A DNA stretch of 54,128 bases, from assembly GCA_015657635.1 (NCBI GenBank), contig JACDQM010000074.1, forward strand, positions 1 to 54,128, in the 5' to 3' direction. This DNA is from Roseateles sp. Lineage in GTDB: Bacteria > Pseudomonadota > Gammaproteobacteria > Burkholderiales > Burkholderiaceae_C. Positions 28,742 through 38,150 of the stretch are shown here, in pieces. A program made the position numbers and the translations under genes. Numbering within the stretch: position 1 is the first letter of the stretch; each line of letters starts with the position of its first letter. The notes under the pieces are model-generated. The model was not told the DNA's origin. It did no database searches and worked only from the letters and a program-made list of their open reading frames with translations.

Positions 28742-30529
28742 TTACAGATCTTCGGAGCCCAGCAGCATTTCCGAAATTCCCTTGCCCGCCTTGACCATGG
28801 GCCAGACGTTCTCGGTCGGATCGGTGCGCACGTCGATAAACACTGTGCGGTCCTTCAAGCGCATCGCCTCACGCAACGCGCCCTCGACGTCGCCGGGCTT
28901 CTCCACGAGCAGGCCGACATGGCCATAAGCCTCGGCCAGCTTGACGAAGTCCGGCAACGCTTCCATATAGCTGTGCGAGTAGCGCTTGCCGTAGTCGAGC
29001 TCCTGCCACTGCCGCACCATGCCCAGGTAGCGGTTATTCAGAGAGACGACTTTGACCGGCGTGTTGTACTGCTTGCAAGTCGAGAGCTCTTGAATGCACA
29101 TCTGGATCGAGCCCTCTCCGGTGATGCAGAAGACATCCGATTCCGGCTTGGCCAGCTTGATGCCCATCGCATAGGGCAGGCCCACACCCATGGTGCCCAG
29201 GCCACCGGAATTGATCCAGCGACGCGGCTCGTCGAAGCGGTAGAACTGCGCCGCCCACATCTGGTGCTGACCCACATCGGAGGTGATGTAGGTGTCCCGG
29301 TCGCGCGTCAGATTCCACAGCGTCTCGACGACCATCTGCGGCTTGATGACATCGCTGTCGCGGTTGTAGGCCAGGCAGTCGCGGCGACGCCATTCATTGA
29401 TCTGGCTCCACCAGGCATTGATGGCGGCCGCGTCAGGCTTGGCCTGCGCCTCCTTGATTTGGACGATCAGTTCCTGCAGCACATCCTTGACGTCTCCAAC
29501 GATCGGGATGTCCACACGGACGCGCTTGGAGATTGACGAGGGATCGATATCCACATGGATGATCTTGCGCTCGACCTGTGCGAAGTGCTTGGGATTGCCG
29601 ATCACGCGGTCATCGAAACGGGCACCCACGGCCAGCAGCACATCGCAGTTCTGCATGGTCATGTTCGCTTCATAGGTGCCATGCATGCCCAGCATGCCCA
29701 GGAAGCGCGGGTCGGTGCCGGGCATGACACCCAGACCCATCAACGTATTCGTGCAGGGATAGCCCAGCAGATCGACCAATTGACGCAACTCGGCCGTGGC
29801 CTCACCCAGCACCACGCCGCCGCCGGTGTAGATGTACGGGCGCTTGGCCTGCATCAGCAGCTGCACCGCCTTGCGGATCTGGCCAGAGTGGCCTTTGCGC
29901 ACCGGGTTGTAGGAGCGCATTTCCACATGGGTGGGGTAGTTGAAGTGCGCCTTGTTCAGCGACACATCCTTCGGGATATCGACAACCACCGGACCGGGTC
30001 GACCTGTACGGGCAATGTGGAAGGCCTTCTTCATCGTCACCGCCAAGTCACGAACGTCCTTGACCAGGAAGTTGTGCTTGACGATGGGGCGGGTGATACC
30101 GACGGTGTCGCACTCCTGGAATGCGTCGAGGCCGATCGCCGGCGTCGGCACCTGCCCGGTGATGATCACCATCGGAATGGAATCCATATAGGCCGTGGCG
30201 ATGCCGGTCACGGCATTCGTCACACCCGGGCCGGACGTCACCAGGGCAACACCGACATCACCGGTCGCTCGTGCATAGCCATCGGCGGCGTGCACGGCGG
30301 CTTGCTCATGGCGCACCAGGACGTGCTGGATGGACTCCTGCTTGTACAGCGCGTCGTAGATATAAAGCACCGAGCCACCAGGGTAGCCCCAAAGGTACTT
30401 GACATCCTCAGCCTGCAGGCAGCGGACCAGAATCTCGGAACCATTCAGCTCCGAAGAAGAGGAAACGGGGGAATTGGTATGCGGTTGTGCCAAAGCGGCA
30501 CGCTTGACTTCCGCGGCAGACATGTCCAT
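28742..30529 (-). CDS. ilvI: Acetolactate synthase large (catalytic) subunit
   Basis: ThDP- and FAD-dependent first enzyme of branched-chain amino-acid synthesis. 595 residues. The catalytic Glu is in VLVRHEQAAVHAADGYAR near residue 75. The ThDP motif appears as TGEGSIQMCIQE near 470, with Glu where many homologues have Asp. The start is ATG 30529 with AAAGG 6 bases upstream. Heads the operon ilvI–ilvH–ilvC. Also named ilvB. The 251 bases upstream, shared with the divergent sigma gene, contain no convincing leader peptide. Confidence 0.97.
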   Translation of the reverse strand: MDMSAAEVKRAALAQPHTNSPVSSSSELNGSEILVRCLQAEDVKYLWGYPGGSVLYIYDALYKQESIQHVLVRHEQAAVHAADGYARATGDVGVALVTSGPGVTNAVTGIATAYMDSIPMVIITGQVPTPAIGLDAFQECDTVGITRPIVKHNFLVKDVRDLAVTMKKAFHIARTGRPGPVVVDIPKDVSLNKAHFNYPTHVEMRSYNPVRKGHSGQIRKAVQLLMQAKRPYIYTGGGVVLGEATAELRQLVDLLGYPCTNTLMGLGVMPGTDPRFLGMLGMHGTYEANMTMQNCDVLLAVGARFDDRVIGNPKHFAQVERKIIHVDIDPSSISKRVRVDIPIVGDVKDVLQELIVQIKEAQAKPDAAAINAWWSQINEWRRRDCLAYNRDSDVIKPQMVVETLWNLTRDRDTYITSDVGQHQMWAAQFYRFDEPRRWINSGGLGTMGVGLPYAMGIKLAKPESDVFCITGEGSIQMCIQELSTCKQYNTPVKVVSLNNRYLGMVRQWQELDYGKRYSHSYMEALPDFVKLAEAYGHVGLLVEKPGDVEGALREAMRLKDRTVFIDVRTDPTENVWPMVKAGKGISEMLLGSEDL

Positions 30530-30780
30530 ATCGAACCTTTGCGATTTTCTCTAACGAAAAACCATCGGTGCCCCTCCTCGCGCCCTTGTGGGGTGGACTT
30601 GGAACCTGCGCGGTCAAAAACGAGGCGTCCCGGTTGGACGGCCAGCTTGAGACCCAAACTCTTGTGCGAAGCAACATTATGCACGCACGCACGCCGAATT
30701 GGCAGTGCCTTGCGGTGATTCAGGTCAAGGGTGCAATAATTCGCCGCTTCACGCCAGCTCAGGGCTTGTCCGGAAGACTC

Positions 30781-31347
30781 TTGGCCACCGACAAAGAACT
30801 CAACGATTTTCTTCGCAGCGTCGAGAAGCGCGCATTCAAGCGCAGCGTCTACCTGGTCAGAGATGATGATGCAGCCCTGGACATCGTCCAAGACGCGATG
30901 ATGCGACTGGCCGAGAAGTACTTCGACCGGCCCGCTGCTGAACTGCCTCTGCTGTTCCAGCGCATCCTGTCGAACGCAACGATGGACTGGTTTCGGCGCC
31001 AGAAGGTTCGGCGCAGCCTGTTCCAGAACATGTCCGACTTCGAGTCGGACGATCCGCAGGGCGAGTTCGACCTGCTCGAAGCGCTCGAAACCGCCGATGG
31101 GTCGATGGGCTCATTGAGCGCTGCAGACGAAGTGTCGCGGGCCCAAATCTTGCGTGCCATTGATCGCGAAGTGGCCGAGTTGCCGGCGCGTCAACGCGAG
31201 GCCTTCCTGCTGCGTTACTGGGAAGAGATGGATACGGCCGAGACGGCAGCCGTCATGGGATGCTCCGAGGGCAGTGTGAAAACGCACTGTTCCAGGGCGG
31301 TGCATGCACTGGCGAAGGCACTCAAGTCCAAGGGAATCACACTATGA
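30781..31347 (+). CDS. RNA polymerase sigma factor, ECF (sigma-70 region 2/4) type
   Basis: 188 residues from the TTG at 30781 (LATDKELNDFLRSVEKRAFKR), where similarity to this family begins; the frame stays open further upstream with unrelated sequence. Region 2 is seen in DDDAALDIVQDAMMRLAEKY and the DWFRRQKVRR segment. Region 4 lies at the C-terminus with a helix-turn-helix (DTAETAAVMGCSEGSVKTH). The stop overlaps the next start (ATGA), coupling it to a DUF3619 protein that could be its membrane anti-sigma partner. Divergent from ilvI. Confidence 0.9.
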   Translation: MATDKELNDFLRSVEKRAFKRSVYLVRDDDAALDIVQDAMMRLAEKYFDRPAAELPLLFQRILSNATMDWFRRQKVRRSLFQNMSDFESDDPQGEFDLLEALETADGSMGSLSAADEVSRAQILRAIDREVAELPARQREAFLLRYWEEMDTAETAAVMGCSEGSVKTHCSRAVHALAKALKSKGITL

Positions 31348-31814
31348 ACAAGCAGCAGCACACCGCCCAGGATCTGGACACTCGCATGTCCCGCTTCGGC
31401 CTGCGCCTGACCGCCGGCTTGAGCGAACAGTGTGAGCAATTGCCGCCCGATATCAGTGAGCGTCTTCGCGTTGCGCGCGAGCAAGCGTTGCTGAAGGCGC
31501 GCAGTGCACGTTCGGCCCAGCCCGAAGTAGCGCGTCAGACCGTCGTTCAAGCGGATGGCAGTCTAGGCTTGCAAGGTCCGAAAAGCCCGGGTGGGGGCTG
31601 GTTCAAGCTGGCATCGCTCGGGCCACTGCTGCTGCTGGTGCTGGGCCTGCTGCTGATTCAGCACAGCCAGTGGTACCAGCAAATCATGGCCGGCGCCGAC
31701 CTTGACGCAGCCCTGTTGACTGACAAGCTTCCGCCAGCAGCTTACGGCGACCCAGGCTTTTCAGAGTACCTCAGCAATGAGGGCGAAACAGCCGATGCCA
31801 AACAAGAAGAATAG
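31344..31814 (+). CDS. DUF3619 family protein, possible membrane anti-sigma partner
   Basis: 156 residues. A soluble N-terminal part of about 85 residues, one transmembrane helix (SLGPLLLLVLGLLLIQ near residue 92) and a short acidic C-terminal tail that would lie in the periplasm. The topology is that of a single-pass anti-sigma factor, and its start overlaps the sigma factor's stop; the function itself is inference. RARE residues near ERLRVAREQALLKAR form a basic helix. Confidence 0.85.
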   Translation: MNKQQHTAQDLDTRMSRFGLRLTAGLSEQCEQLPPDISERLRVAREQALLKARSARSAQPEVARQTVVQADGSLGLQGPKSPGGGWFKLASLGPLLLLVLGLLLIQHSQWYQQIMAGADLDAALLTDKLPPAAYGDPGFSEYLSNEGETADAKQEE

Positions 31815-31823
31815 ACTGGCACG

Positions 31824-32639
31824 ATGACGCAAGGTGCGGCGACTTCCCATTCATCACGGCAACGGCTTCGGTCGCTTGCTCCCCACATCCTCCGAGCGGC
31901 CGGCCTGCTGCTGCTCAGCTCACCGCTGATCGTCGCAGCGCAGGACAAGACTCTTGCGGCTGCACCGACCAAGCCGGCGCTGGCAGTGCCGGCAACCCTG
32001 ATCAGCCCCGACTGGCACACCTTGAGTGCTGAGCAGCAGCGCCTGCTCAAGCCCTTGGCCGAGGAGTGGAACACCCTCGAGTCAGCCAGCCGGGTGCGAT
32101 GGATTGAACTGACGGCCCGTCACCACAGCATGCCCGCTGAGGAACAGCGCCTGCTCGAAGAGCGGATTGCCAGCTGGGCGCTGCTGTCGCCGGCTGAGCG
32201 CCAGCGGGCGCGCCAAAGCTTTCAGCAGGTGCGCCAGACCAAGCCGCAAGACCTCCAGGCCAAGTGGGAGGCCTATCAGGCTCTGCCGCCAGAAGAGCGC
32301 GAAGCTCTTGCGGGCAAGGCAGCCCAGAAGCGCCAGCCAACCACTGTGAGCGGAGCCGGTACAGCGACCGCCAGCGTCGCCAGCGCAGCGAGCGCCACTG
32401 ATCGCAAGCCTGCAGCCGGCCTCAGCCTGAGCCCGATGCCGGCGCCGATCACGACGGCTCGCCAAGTGCAGGGCAGCGCGCTGCTGCAAGCCAAACCTGG
32501 CGCAACGACGGTGCTAATCACGCAGCGTCCGGCCCCCTTGGCCAGCGAGGTGCGCCGCCAATTCTTCGATCCAAAACAGTTGGACGACAAGACCCTGCTA
32601 CCCCGAACCGTTGCCACCCCAGCTGGCGAACAACCCTGA
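31824..32639 (+). CDS. DUF3106 domain-containing exported protein
   Basis: 271 residues with a signal peptide (hydrophobic AAGLLLLSSPLIVAAQ, cut near residue 40). The DUF3106 region spans about 60-160 and is built of short helical units resembling LSAEQQRLLKPLAEEW and LSPAERQRARQSFQQV. The rest is low-complexity Ala/Thr/Pro. The repeats resemble periplasmic chaperone-like sensor proteins, but the role is unknown. Nine bases after DUF3619, third gene of the sigma operon. Confidence 0.85.
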   Translation: MTQGAATSHSSRQRLRSLAPHILRAAGLLLLSSPLIVAAQDKTLAAAPTKPALAVPATLISPDWHTLSAEQQRLLKPLAEEWNTLESASRVRWIELTARHHSMPAEEQRLLEERIASWALLSPAERQRARQSFQQVRQTKPQDLQAKWEAYQALPPEEREALAGKAAQKRQPTTVSGAGTATASVASAASATDRKPAAGLSLSPMPAPITTARQVQGSALLQAKPGATTVLITQRPAPLASEVRRQFFDPKQLDDKTLLPRTVATPAGEQP

Positions 32640-32643
32640 TCCG

Positions 32644-33162
32644 ATGAGCGAAACCACTGGGGCCGAGCGCCCCGCCCCCGCTGGTTTGGCGCGCCGCATG
32701 GCCGCCTTCTTCTATGAAGGCATGTTGCTGTTCGGCGTCGTCTTCACTGGCGGCTACGTCTATTCAGCGCTGACTCAGCAACGCCACGCCCTGCATGGGC
32801 AGTTTGGCCTGCAGGTCTTCCTTTTCTGCCTAGTGGGGCTGTATTTCGTCTGGTTCTGGTCGCATGGCGGGCAGACCCTCGCCATGAAAGCCTGGCACAT
32901 TCGCGTGCTGGATGCCCAGGGCCGCCCGCTGCGCCCCCTACGCGCCATATTGCGCTATCTGCTCAGTTGGCTGTGGTTTCTGCCGGCCCTGCTGAGCGTC
33001 TACCTGCTCGGGGTACATGGGACGGGGCCGATCTTTGGCAGCCTGGCTGGCGGTGTGATCGCTTATGCAGGCCTGACTTGGCTGCACCCGCGCCGGCAGT
33101 TTTTCCATGATGCCCTGTGTGGCACCGAACTGGTGACACAGCTTCCGCGCAAGAAGCCATGA
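32644..33162 (+). CDS. RDD family membrane protein
   Basis: 172 residues, start ATG 32644, four bases after the DUF3106 stop. The RDD signature is degenerate: LARRMAAFFYEGMLLFG near residue 18 carries the Arg but has Tyr-Glu in place of Asp-Asp. About four hydrophobic helices follow, with GQTLAMKAWHIRVLD between helices 2 and 3. The family's function is not established; some members act as Na+/H+ antiporters. Its stop overlaps the start of the kinase gene (ATGA). Confidence 0.88.
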   Translation: MSETTGAERPAPAGLARRMAAFFYEGMLLFGVVFTGGYVYSALTQQRHALHGQFGLQVFLFCLVGLYFVWFWSHGGQTLAMKAWHIRVLDAQGRPLRPLRAILRYLLSWLWFLPALLSVYLLGVHGTGPIFGSLAGGVIAYAGLTWLHPRRQFFHDALCGTELVTQLPRKKP

Positions 33163-33545
33163 GCGAAAGCAATCCGCACAAGGGCCGCACCGGCATCGAC
33201 CGCATCCGCCATGCCACCGGCTACTCGCTGGCTGGCCTGCGTGCAGCCTACAGCGGAGAGAGCGCATTTCGCCAGGAGTTCTGGCTTGCGATCATTGCAA
33301 CCCCTCTGGCCTTCTATCTCGGCAGCAACTGGGTTGAAGTGGCCCTGCTGCTGGGCTCGCTGGCCATCGTGCTGATCGTCGAGTTGTTGAACTCCGGCAT
33401 TGAGGCCGCGATCGACCGCATCTCGTTTGAGCGCCACGAACTGTCCAAACGCGCCAAAGACCTGGGCAGTGCAGCCGTCATGCTGGCCTTGATGCTGTGC
33501 GGCGGCATCTGGGCCGCCGCGCTGTGGCATCGCCTGTTCGCCTGA
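33159..33545 (+). CDS. dgkA: Diacylglycerol kinase (DgkA type)
   Basis: Small trimeric inner-membrane kinase that recycles diacylglycerol to phosphatidate. 128 residues, start ATG 33159 inside the upstream stop. Three transmembrane helices. The signature VELLNSGIEAAIDRISFERHE near residues 72-92 holds the conserved Glu and Asn of the active site. Last gene of the sigma–DUF3619–DUF3106–RDD–dgkA run; converges on glnB. Confidence 0.95.
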   Translation: MSESNPHKGRTGIDRIRHATGYSLAGLRAAYSGESAFRQEFWLAIIATPLAFYLGSNWVEVALLLGSLAIVLIVELLNSGIEAAIDRISFERHELSKRAKDLGSAAVMLALMLCGGIWAAALWHRLFA

Positions 33546-33572
33546 GCGAGGCGAGGCCTCAGTCCTCAGCGA

Positions 33573-33943
<371 letters not shown>

Positions 33944-33965
33944 TTAAGCACGGAACCCCGGCCCC

Positions 33966-36005
33966 TCAGTCGGGGATGCGATCGAGATCCGCCAGCCAGA
34001 CGGCCGACTCCGAATCGCTGGGCGCGCGCCAGTCGCCACGCGGCGACAGCGAGCCACCGCTGCCGACCTTGGGGCCGTTGGGCACGCAGCTGCGCTTGAA
34101 CTGGCTGCCCTTGAAAAAGCGCTGCACGAAGATGCGCAGCACGCGCTTGATCTCTGGCAAGCTGTACTCGTTGCGCACGACATGGGGCGCATCCGGCCAG
34201 CTGCCGCGCTCGCGCGAGCCCCAGGCGTGGCGCGCCAGGAAGGCGATCTTGGCCGGTGCATAGCCGTGGCGCAGCGTGTAGAAAAGATGGAAGTCCTGCA
34301 ATTCATACGGCCCGATCACGGCCTCGGTGCTTTGCATCGGCTGCGCTGCCGTGGCCGGCACCAATTCCGGGCTGATCTCGGTGTCAACGATATCCAGCAG
34401 CACGCCATGGTCGCCCTGCCCCAGCTGGCCGGTCTCGGCCACCCAGCGCACCAGGTGCTTGATCAGCGTCTTGGGCACGCTGGCGTTGACGTTGTAGTGC
34501 GACATGTGGTCGCCCACGCCATAGGTGCACCAGCCCAGCGCCAGCTCGCTCAAATCACCGGTGCCCAGCACCAGCGCGCCGTGATGGTTAGCCAGCCGGA
34601 ATAGATGGCTGGTGCGCTCGCCCGCCTGCACGTTCTCGAAAGTGACGTCGTACTGCGCCTTGCCGTCGACATGCGGGTGGCCGATGTCCTTGAGCATCTG
34701 CTCGCAGCTGGGCCGGATGTCGATCTCCCGGGCCTCGCAGCCGACCGCCGCCATCAGGCGCAGCGCCTGCTCTCGGGTACGCGTGCTGGTGGCAAAACCC
34801 GGCATCGTGACGCCCAGAATCGCTGTGCGCGGCAGACCCAGCTGATCCATCGCGCGAGCCGCCACCAGCAGCGCGTGGGTCGAGTCCAGCCCGCCCGAGA
34901 TGCCGATCACCAGTCGCTTGATGCCGCTGGACTGCAGGCGCTGCACCAGCCCCTGCACCTGGATGCTGTAGACCTCCTGGCAACGCTCGTCGCGGCGGCC
35001 ATGGTCGGCTGGCACATAAGGGAAGCGCTCGATCTGACGCTGCAGCGCCAGCGGCTGCTCACGCGCGATCTCCAGCTTGAATGCCACCGGGCGAAAGCCG
35101 CGCAGCTGTGCGGCGTGCCGGCGCACCGACTGCCCGAAGCTGGTCTGGCGCATGCGCTCGCGCGCCAGACGTTCCAGATCGACGTCGGCGCTGATCAGCT
35201 GGGCGCGGCGCTGGAAGCGCTGCGACTCCGCTAGCTGCTCGCCGTTCTCGCAGATCAGCGCTTGGCCGTCCCAGGCCATGTCGGTCGTCGACTCGCCGTG
35301 CCCCGCCGAGGCATAGGCGTAGGCCGCAAGGCAGCGCGCCGATTGCTGCGCGACCAGCTGCCGCCGGTAGCCGGCCTTGCCGATCACCACATTCGACGCC
35401 GACAGATTGAGCAAGACCGTCGCCCCCGCCAAGGCCGCGTAGGAAGACGGCGGGATCGGCGCCCACACGTCCTCGCAGATCTCGACATGGAAGCGCAGCA
35501 GCGGCAGGTCTTCTGCCGAGAACAACAGGCCGCTGCCGAAGGGCACGCGCTGGCCCAGGAGCTCGATCTCGTCGCCCAGGGCCTCGTCGGCGCTGTTGAA
35601 CTGGCGCAGCTCGTAGAACTCGCCGTGATTGGGCAGATAGGTCTTGGGCACCACGCCCAGCAGACGGCCGCGCTGCAGCACCACGGCACAGTTGAACAGC
35701 CGTTGCTCGAAGCGCAGCGGCATGCCGATCACCGCCACCGTCGGCAAGCGGCGCGAGGCCTGCAGCACACGCGCCAGCGCCGCCTCGCAGCCATCCAGCA
35801 GCACACGCTGATGGAACAGATCGTCGCAGCTGTAGGCGGACAGGCCCAGCTCCGGAAACACTGCCAGCGCCGCGCCCTGCGCAGCCGCCTGTAGCAGCAG
35901 TTCGATTGTCTGCTCGGCGTTGTAGGCCGGATCGGCAACGCGGCACAGCGGCACGCCGACGGCGATGCGAGCGAAATCGTGGGTGTAGAGATTGTCGAAG
36001 TGCAT
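33966..36005 (-). CDS. nadE: Glutamine-dependent NAD+ synthetase
   Basis: Last step of NAD synthesis: amidates nicotinic acid adenine dinucleotide using ammonia from glutamine. 679 residues from the ATG at 36005 ([16 protein letters not shown]), which has AGGA 9 bases upstream; an ATG at 36011 is possible. The N-terminal nitrilase-type glutaminase domain shows its Glu (FPELGLSAY), Lys (VPKTYLPN) and Cys (HVEICEDVW). The C-terminal synthetase domain has the P-loop [12 protein letters not shown] near residue 370. The pairing with a P-II gene is known in this order. Confidence 0.96.
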   Translation of the reverse strand: MHFDNLYTHDFARIAVGVPLCRVADPAYNAEQTIELLLQAAAQGAALAVFPELGLSAYSCDDLFHQRVLLDGCEAALARVLQASRRLPTVAVIGMPLRFEQRLFNCAVVLQRGRLLGVVPKTYLPNHGEFYELRQFNSADEALGDEIELLGQRVPFGSGLLFSAEDLPLLRFHVEICEDVWAPIPPSSYAALAGATVLLNLSASNVVIGKAGYRRQLVAQQSARCLAAYAYASAGHGESTTDMAWDGQALICENGEQLAESQRFQRRAQLISADVDLERLARERMRQTSFGQSVRRHAAQLRGFRPVAFKLEIAREQPLALQRQIERFPYVPADHGRRDERCQEVYSIQVQGLVQRLQSSGIKRLVIGISGGLDSTHALLVAARAMDQLGLPRTAILGVTMPGFATSTRTREQALRLMAAVGCEAREIDIRPSCEQMLKDIGHPHVDGKAQYDVTFENVQAGERTSHLFRLANHHGALVLGTGDLSELALGWCTYGVGDHMSHYNVNASVPKTLIKHLVRWVAETGQLGQGDHGVLLDIVDTEISPELVPATAAQPMQSTEAVIGPYELQDFHLFYTLRHGYAPAKIAFLARHAWGSRERGSWPDAPHVVRNEYSLPEIKRVLRIFVQRFFKGSQFKRSCVPNGPKVGSGGSLSPRGDWRAPSDSESAVWLADLDRIPD

Positions 36006-36068
36006 GGGCATGAATCCTGCCACCAAAGTGCAAGGGCTTGCGTGCCACCCTAAGATTTCGCATCCGTC

Positions 36069-37268
36069 ATGAACTCAAGCACACCGCCCTCCACGCCCCC
36101 ATCCGCCTTGACGCTGCGCGTCGACAGCGAACTCGCCGAGCTGCCGATGGCCGCATGGAATGCACTGCTGGCCCGCAGCGAACAGCCCACGCCCTTCATG
36201 CGGCTGGAGTATCTGCTGGCCTTGCAACAGTCAGGCAGCGCCACCGCCCAGACCGGTTGGCAGGCACAGTTCCTCAGCGCCTGGCAAGACAGTCAACTGG
36301 TCGGCGCCTGCCCGGTCTGGCTGAAAAGCCACTCCTACGGCGAGTATGTGTTCGACTGGGCCTGGGCCGACGCCTACCGCCGCCATGGCCTGGCCTACTA
36401 CCCCAAACTGCTGGTGGCCGTGCCCTTCACGCCAGTGGCCGGCAGCCGGCTGCTGGCGCGGGACAGCGCCGTGCGCGATGCGCTGCTGCAAGGCCTGCTG
36501 GCGCTGGCTCGGCGCCAGCAGCTCTCGTCAGCCCACCTGCTGTTCGGCACGGATGCAGACCATGAGCAGGCCGCGGCGCAGGGCTGGCTGGCACGCACGG
36601 GCGTGCAGTTCCATTGGCGCAACCGCGAGCCCCTGCCCTACGCCGACTTTGAGGACTACCTGGCTTCGCTGCAGCGCGACAAGCGCAAGAAGATCCAGCA
36701 GGAACAACGCCGAGTGCGCGAGGCCGGCATCAGTTTCCAGGCGCTGCAGGGCGAGGCCATCACGCAAGAGGACTGGGACTTCTTCCACCGCTGCTACACG
36801 CTGACCTACGCGGCACACCGCAGCACGCCCTATTTGAGCCGGGACTTCTTCACCCGCATGAGCCGCACGATGAGCTGCCACTGGCTGCTGCTGGTCGCGC
36901 GCCGCGGCGAGGAACGCATCGCCGCTTCGCTGCTGGCCCTGGACCCCGAGCGGCGCATCGCCTACGGCCGCTACTGGGGCGCGACCGAGCCGGTCAGCTG
37001 CCTGCATTTCGACACCTGCTACTACCAGCCGCTGGCCTGGTGCATTGCCAACAGGTATCAATGCTTTGAAGGCGGCGCTCAGGGTGAGCACAAGATGGCC
37101 CGCGGCCTGCTGCCGGTGGTGACGCGCTCCTCGCACTGGCTGGCGCACCCGCAGTTCCGTGATGCCGTCGCTGACTTCCTCAGCGGCGAGGGCCAGGCCA
37201 TCGGCCGTTATGTCGACGAACTGGAGCAGCACCAGCCCTTCAAGACCGCGCCCGCCGAGTCACCATGA
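36069..37268 (+). CDS. FemAB-like / GNAT family N-acetyltransferase (peptidogalycan-type, DUF482)
   Basis: 399 residues. Two GNAT-like halves; the second contains [17 protein letters not shown] near residue 206 and the region [18 protein letters not shown], both typical of the DUF482 / peptidogalycan biosynthesis family related to FemAB aminoacyl transferases. The substrate is unknown. The N-terminus is Ser/Pro-rich. Start ATG 36069, 63 bases from the divergent nadE start. Convergent with ppa, with a bidirectional hairpin between. Confidence 0.88.
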   Translation: MNSSTPPSTPPSALTLRVDSELAELPMAAWNALLARSEQPTPFMRLEYLLALQQSGSATAQTGWQAQFLSAWQDSQLVGACPVWLKSHSYGEYVFDWAWADAYRRHGLAYYPKLLVAVPFTPVAGSRLLARDSAVRDALLQGLLALARRQQLSSAHLLFGTDADHEQAAAQGWLARTGVQFHWRNREPLPYADFEDYLASLQRDKRKKIQQEQRRVREAGISFQALQGEAITQEDWDFFHRCYTLTYAAHRSTPYLSRDFFTRMSRTMSCHWLLLVARRGEERIAASLLALDPERRIAYGRYWGATEPVSCLHFDTCYYQPLAWCIANRYQCFEGGAQGEHKMARGLLPVVTRSSHWLAHPQFRDAVADFLSGEGQAIGRYVDELEQHQPFKTAPAESP

Positions 37269-37294
37269 AAAAAGCGCCCGTAGGCGCTTTCTTC
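37266..37294 (-). terminator. Bidirectional terminator between the GNAT gene and ppa
   Basis: AAAGCGCC – CGTA – GGCGCTTT. On the minus strand it is followed by six T and so ends ppa well; on the plus strand it is followed only by CTTC. Confidence 0.85.
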
Positions 37295-37322
37295 AAGTCA
37301 AGGGTCTGCGGCAGGCGCCGAC

Positions 37323-37862
37323 TCAGGCCTTCTTGCTCTTGTTATAGGCCTCGATGCCCGAGACGATCTCGGCCTTGGCGGCCTCCGGGCCTTCCCAGCC
37401 CTGCACCTTGACCCACTTGCCAGGCTCCAGATCCTTGTAATGCTCGAAGAAGTGCTGGATGGCGTTCAGGCGCATCTTGTTGACATCATCGGGCTTCTGC
37501 CAGTGGGTGTACATCGGCAGGATCTTGTCGATCGGCACAGCCAGCAGCTTGGCGTCGCCGCCGGCTTCATCGTCCATCTTCAGCACGCCGATGGCGCGGC
37601 AGGTCACGACCACACCGGGCGTCAACGGGAACGGGGTGATCACCAGCACATCCACCGGATCGCCGTCGTCCGACAGCGTCATCGGGATGTAGCCGTAGTT
37701 GCACGGGTAGTGCATCGCGGTCGTCATGAAGCGGTCCACGAACAAGGCCCCGGTTTCCTTGTCGACCTCATACTTGATCGGGTCGGCGTTCATCGGGATT
37801 TCGATGATGACGTTGAACTGCTCGGGCGCCTTGGCGCCGGGGGTGACGTTGTGCAGGCTCAT
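37323..37862 (-). CDS. ppa: Inorganic pyrophosphatase (soluble, family I)
   Basis: Hydrolyses cytoplasmic pyrophosphate with Mg2+. 179 residues. The active-site signature DGDPVDVLV is near residue 66, with [14 protein letters not shown] near 33 and YPCNYGYIP near 54. Start ATG 37862. It is divergent from hppA, which encodes the membrane pyrophosphatase, across a 288-base gap. Confidence 0.97.
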   Translation of the reverse strand: MSLHNVTPGAKAPEQFNVIIEIPMNADPIKYEVDKETGALFVDRFMTTAMHYPCNYGYIPMTLSDDGDPVDVLVITPFPLTPGVVVTCRAIGVLKMDDEAGGDAKLLAVPIDKILPMYTHWQKPDDVNKMRLNAIQHFFEHYKDLEPGKWVKVQGWEGPEAAKAEIVSGIEAYNKSKKA

Positions 37863-38150
37863 GGATCAATTCTCAAATGCAGGGAAAACCCGATTCTACG
37901 GGCTGTGCTTGCCCGGCCCTGACGCCCAGCCAGGGGGCAAGACCCGACCCTCAGGGCGAGCAGATGGACCTCGCGCAAAGCCCAGCCTCGTTTACCCGCA
38001 TCCGCTGGTAAACACCCAGCCCGCTCGATTGCTTCGGCCCATGGCCATCACTTAGCATGATTTCAGCGAGCTGTTGAACCACGTGCAGGGCTGGCGGTAC
38101 GAGAGACAGCCGCATCTTTCCATGACACAAACGACAGAGGAGACATATTC

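Noticed and set aside
30530..30700. Possible leader peptide before ilvI
   Set aside because: A frame starting at ATGTTGCTTCGC exists, but it lacks a run of Ile/Val/Leu codons and no T-tailed hairpin follows.
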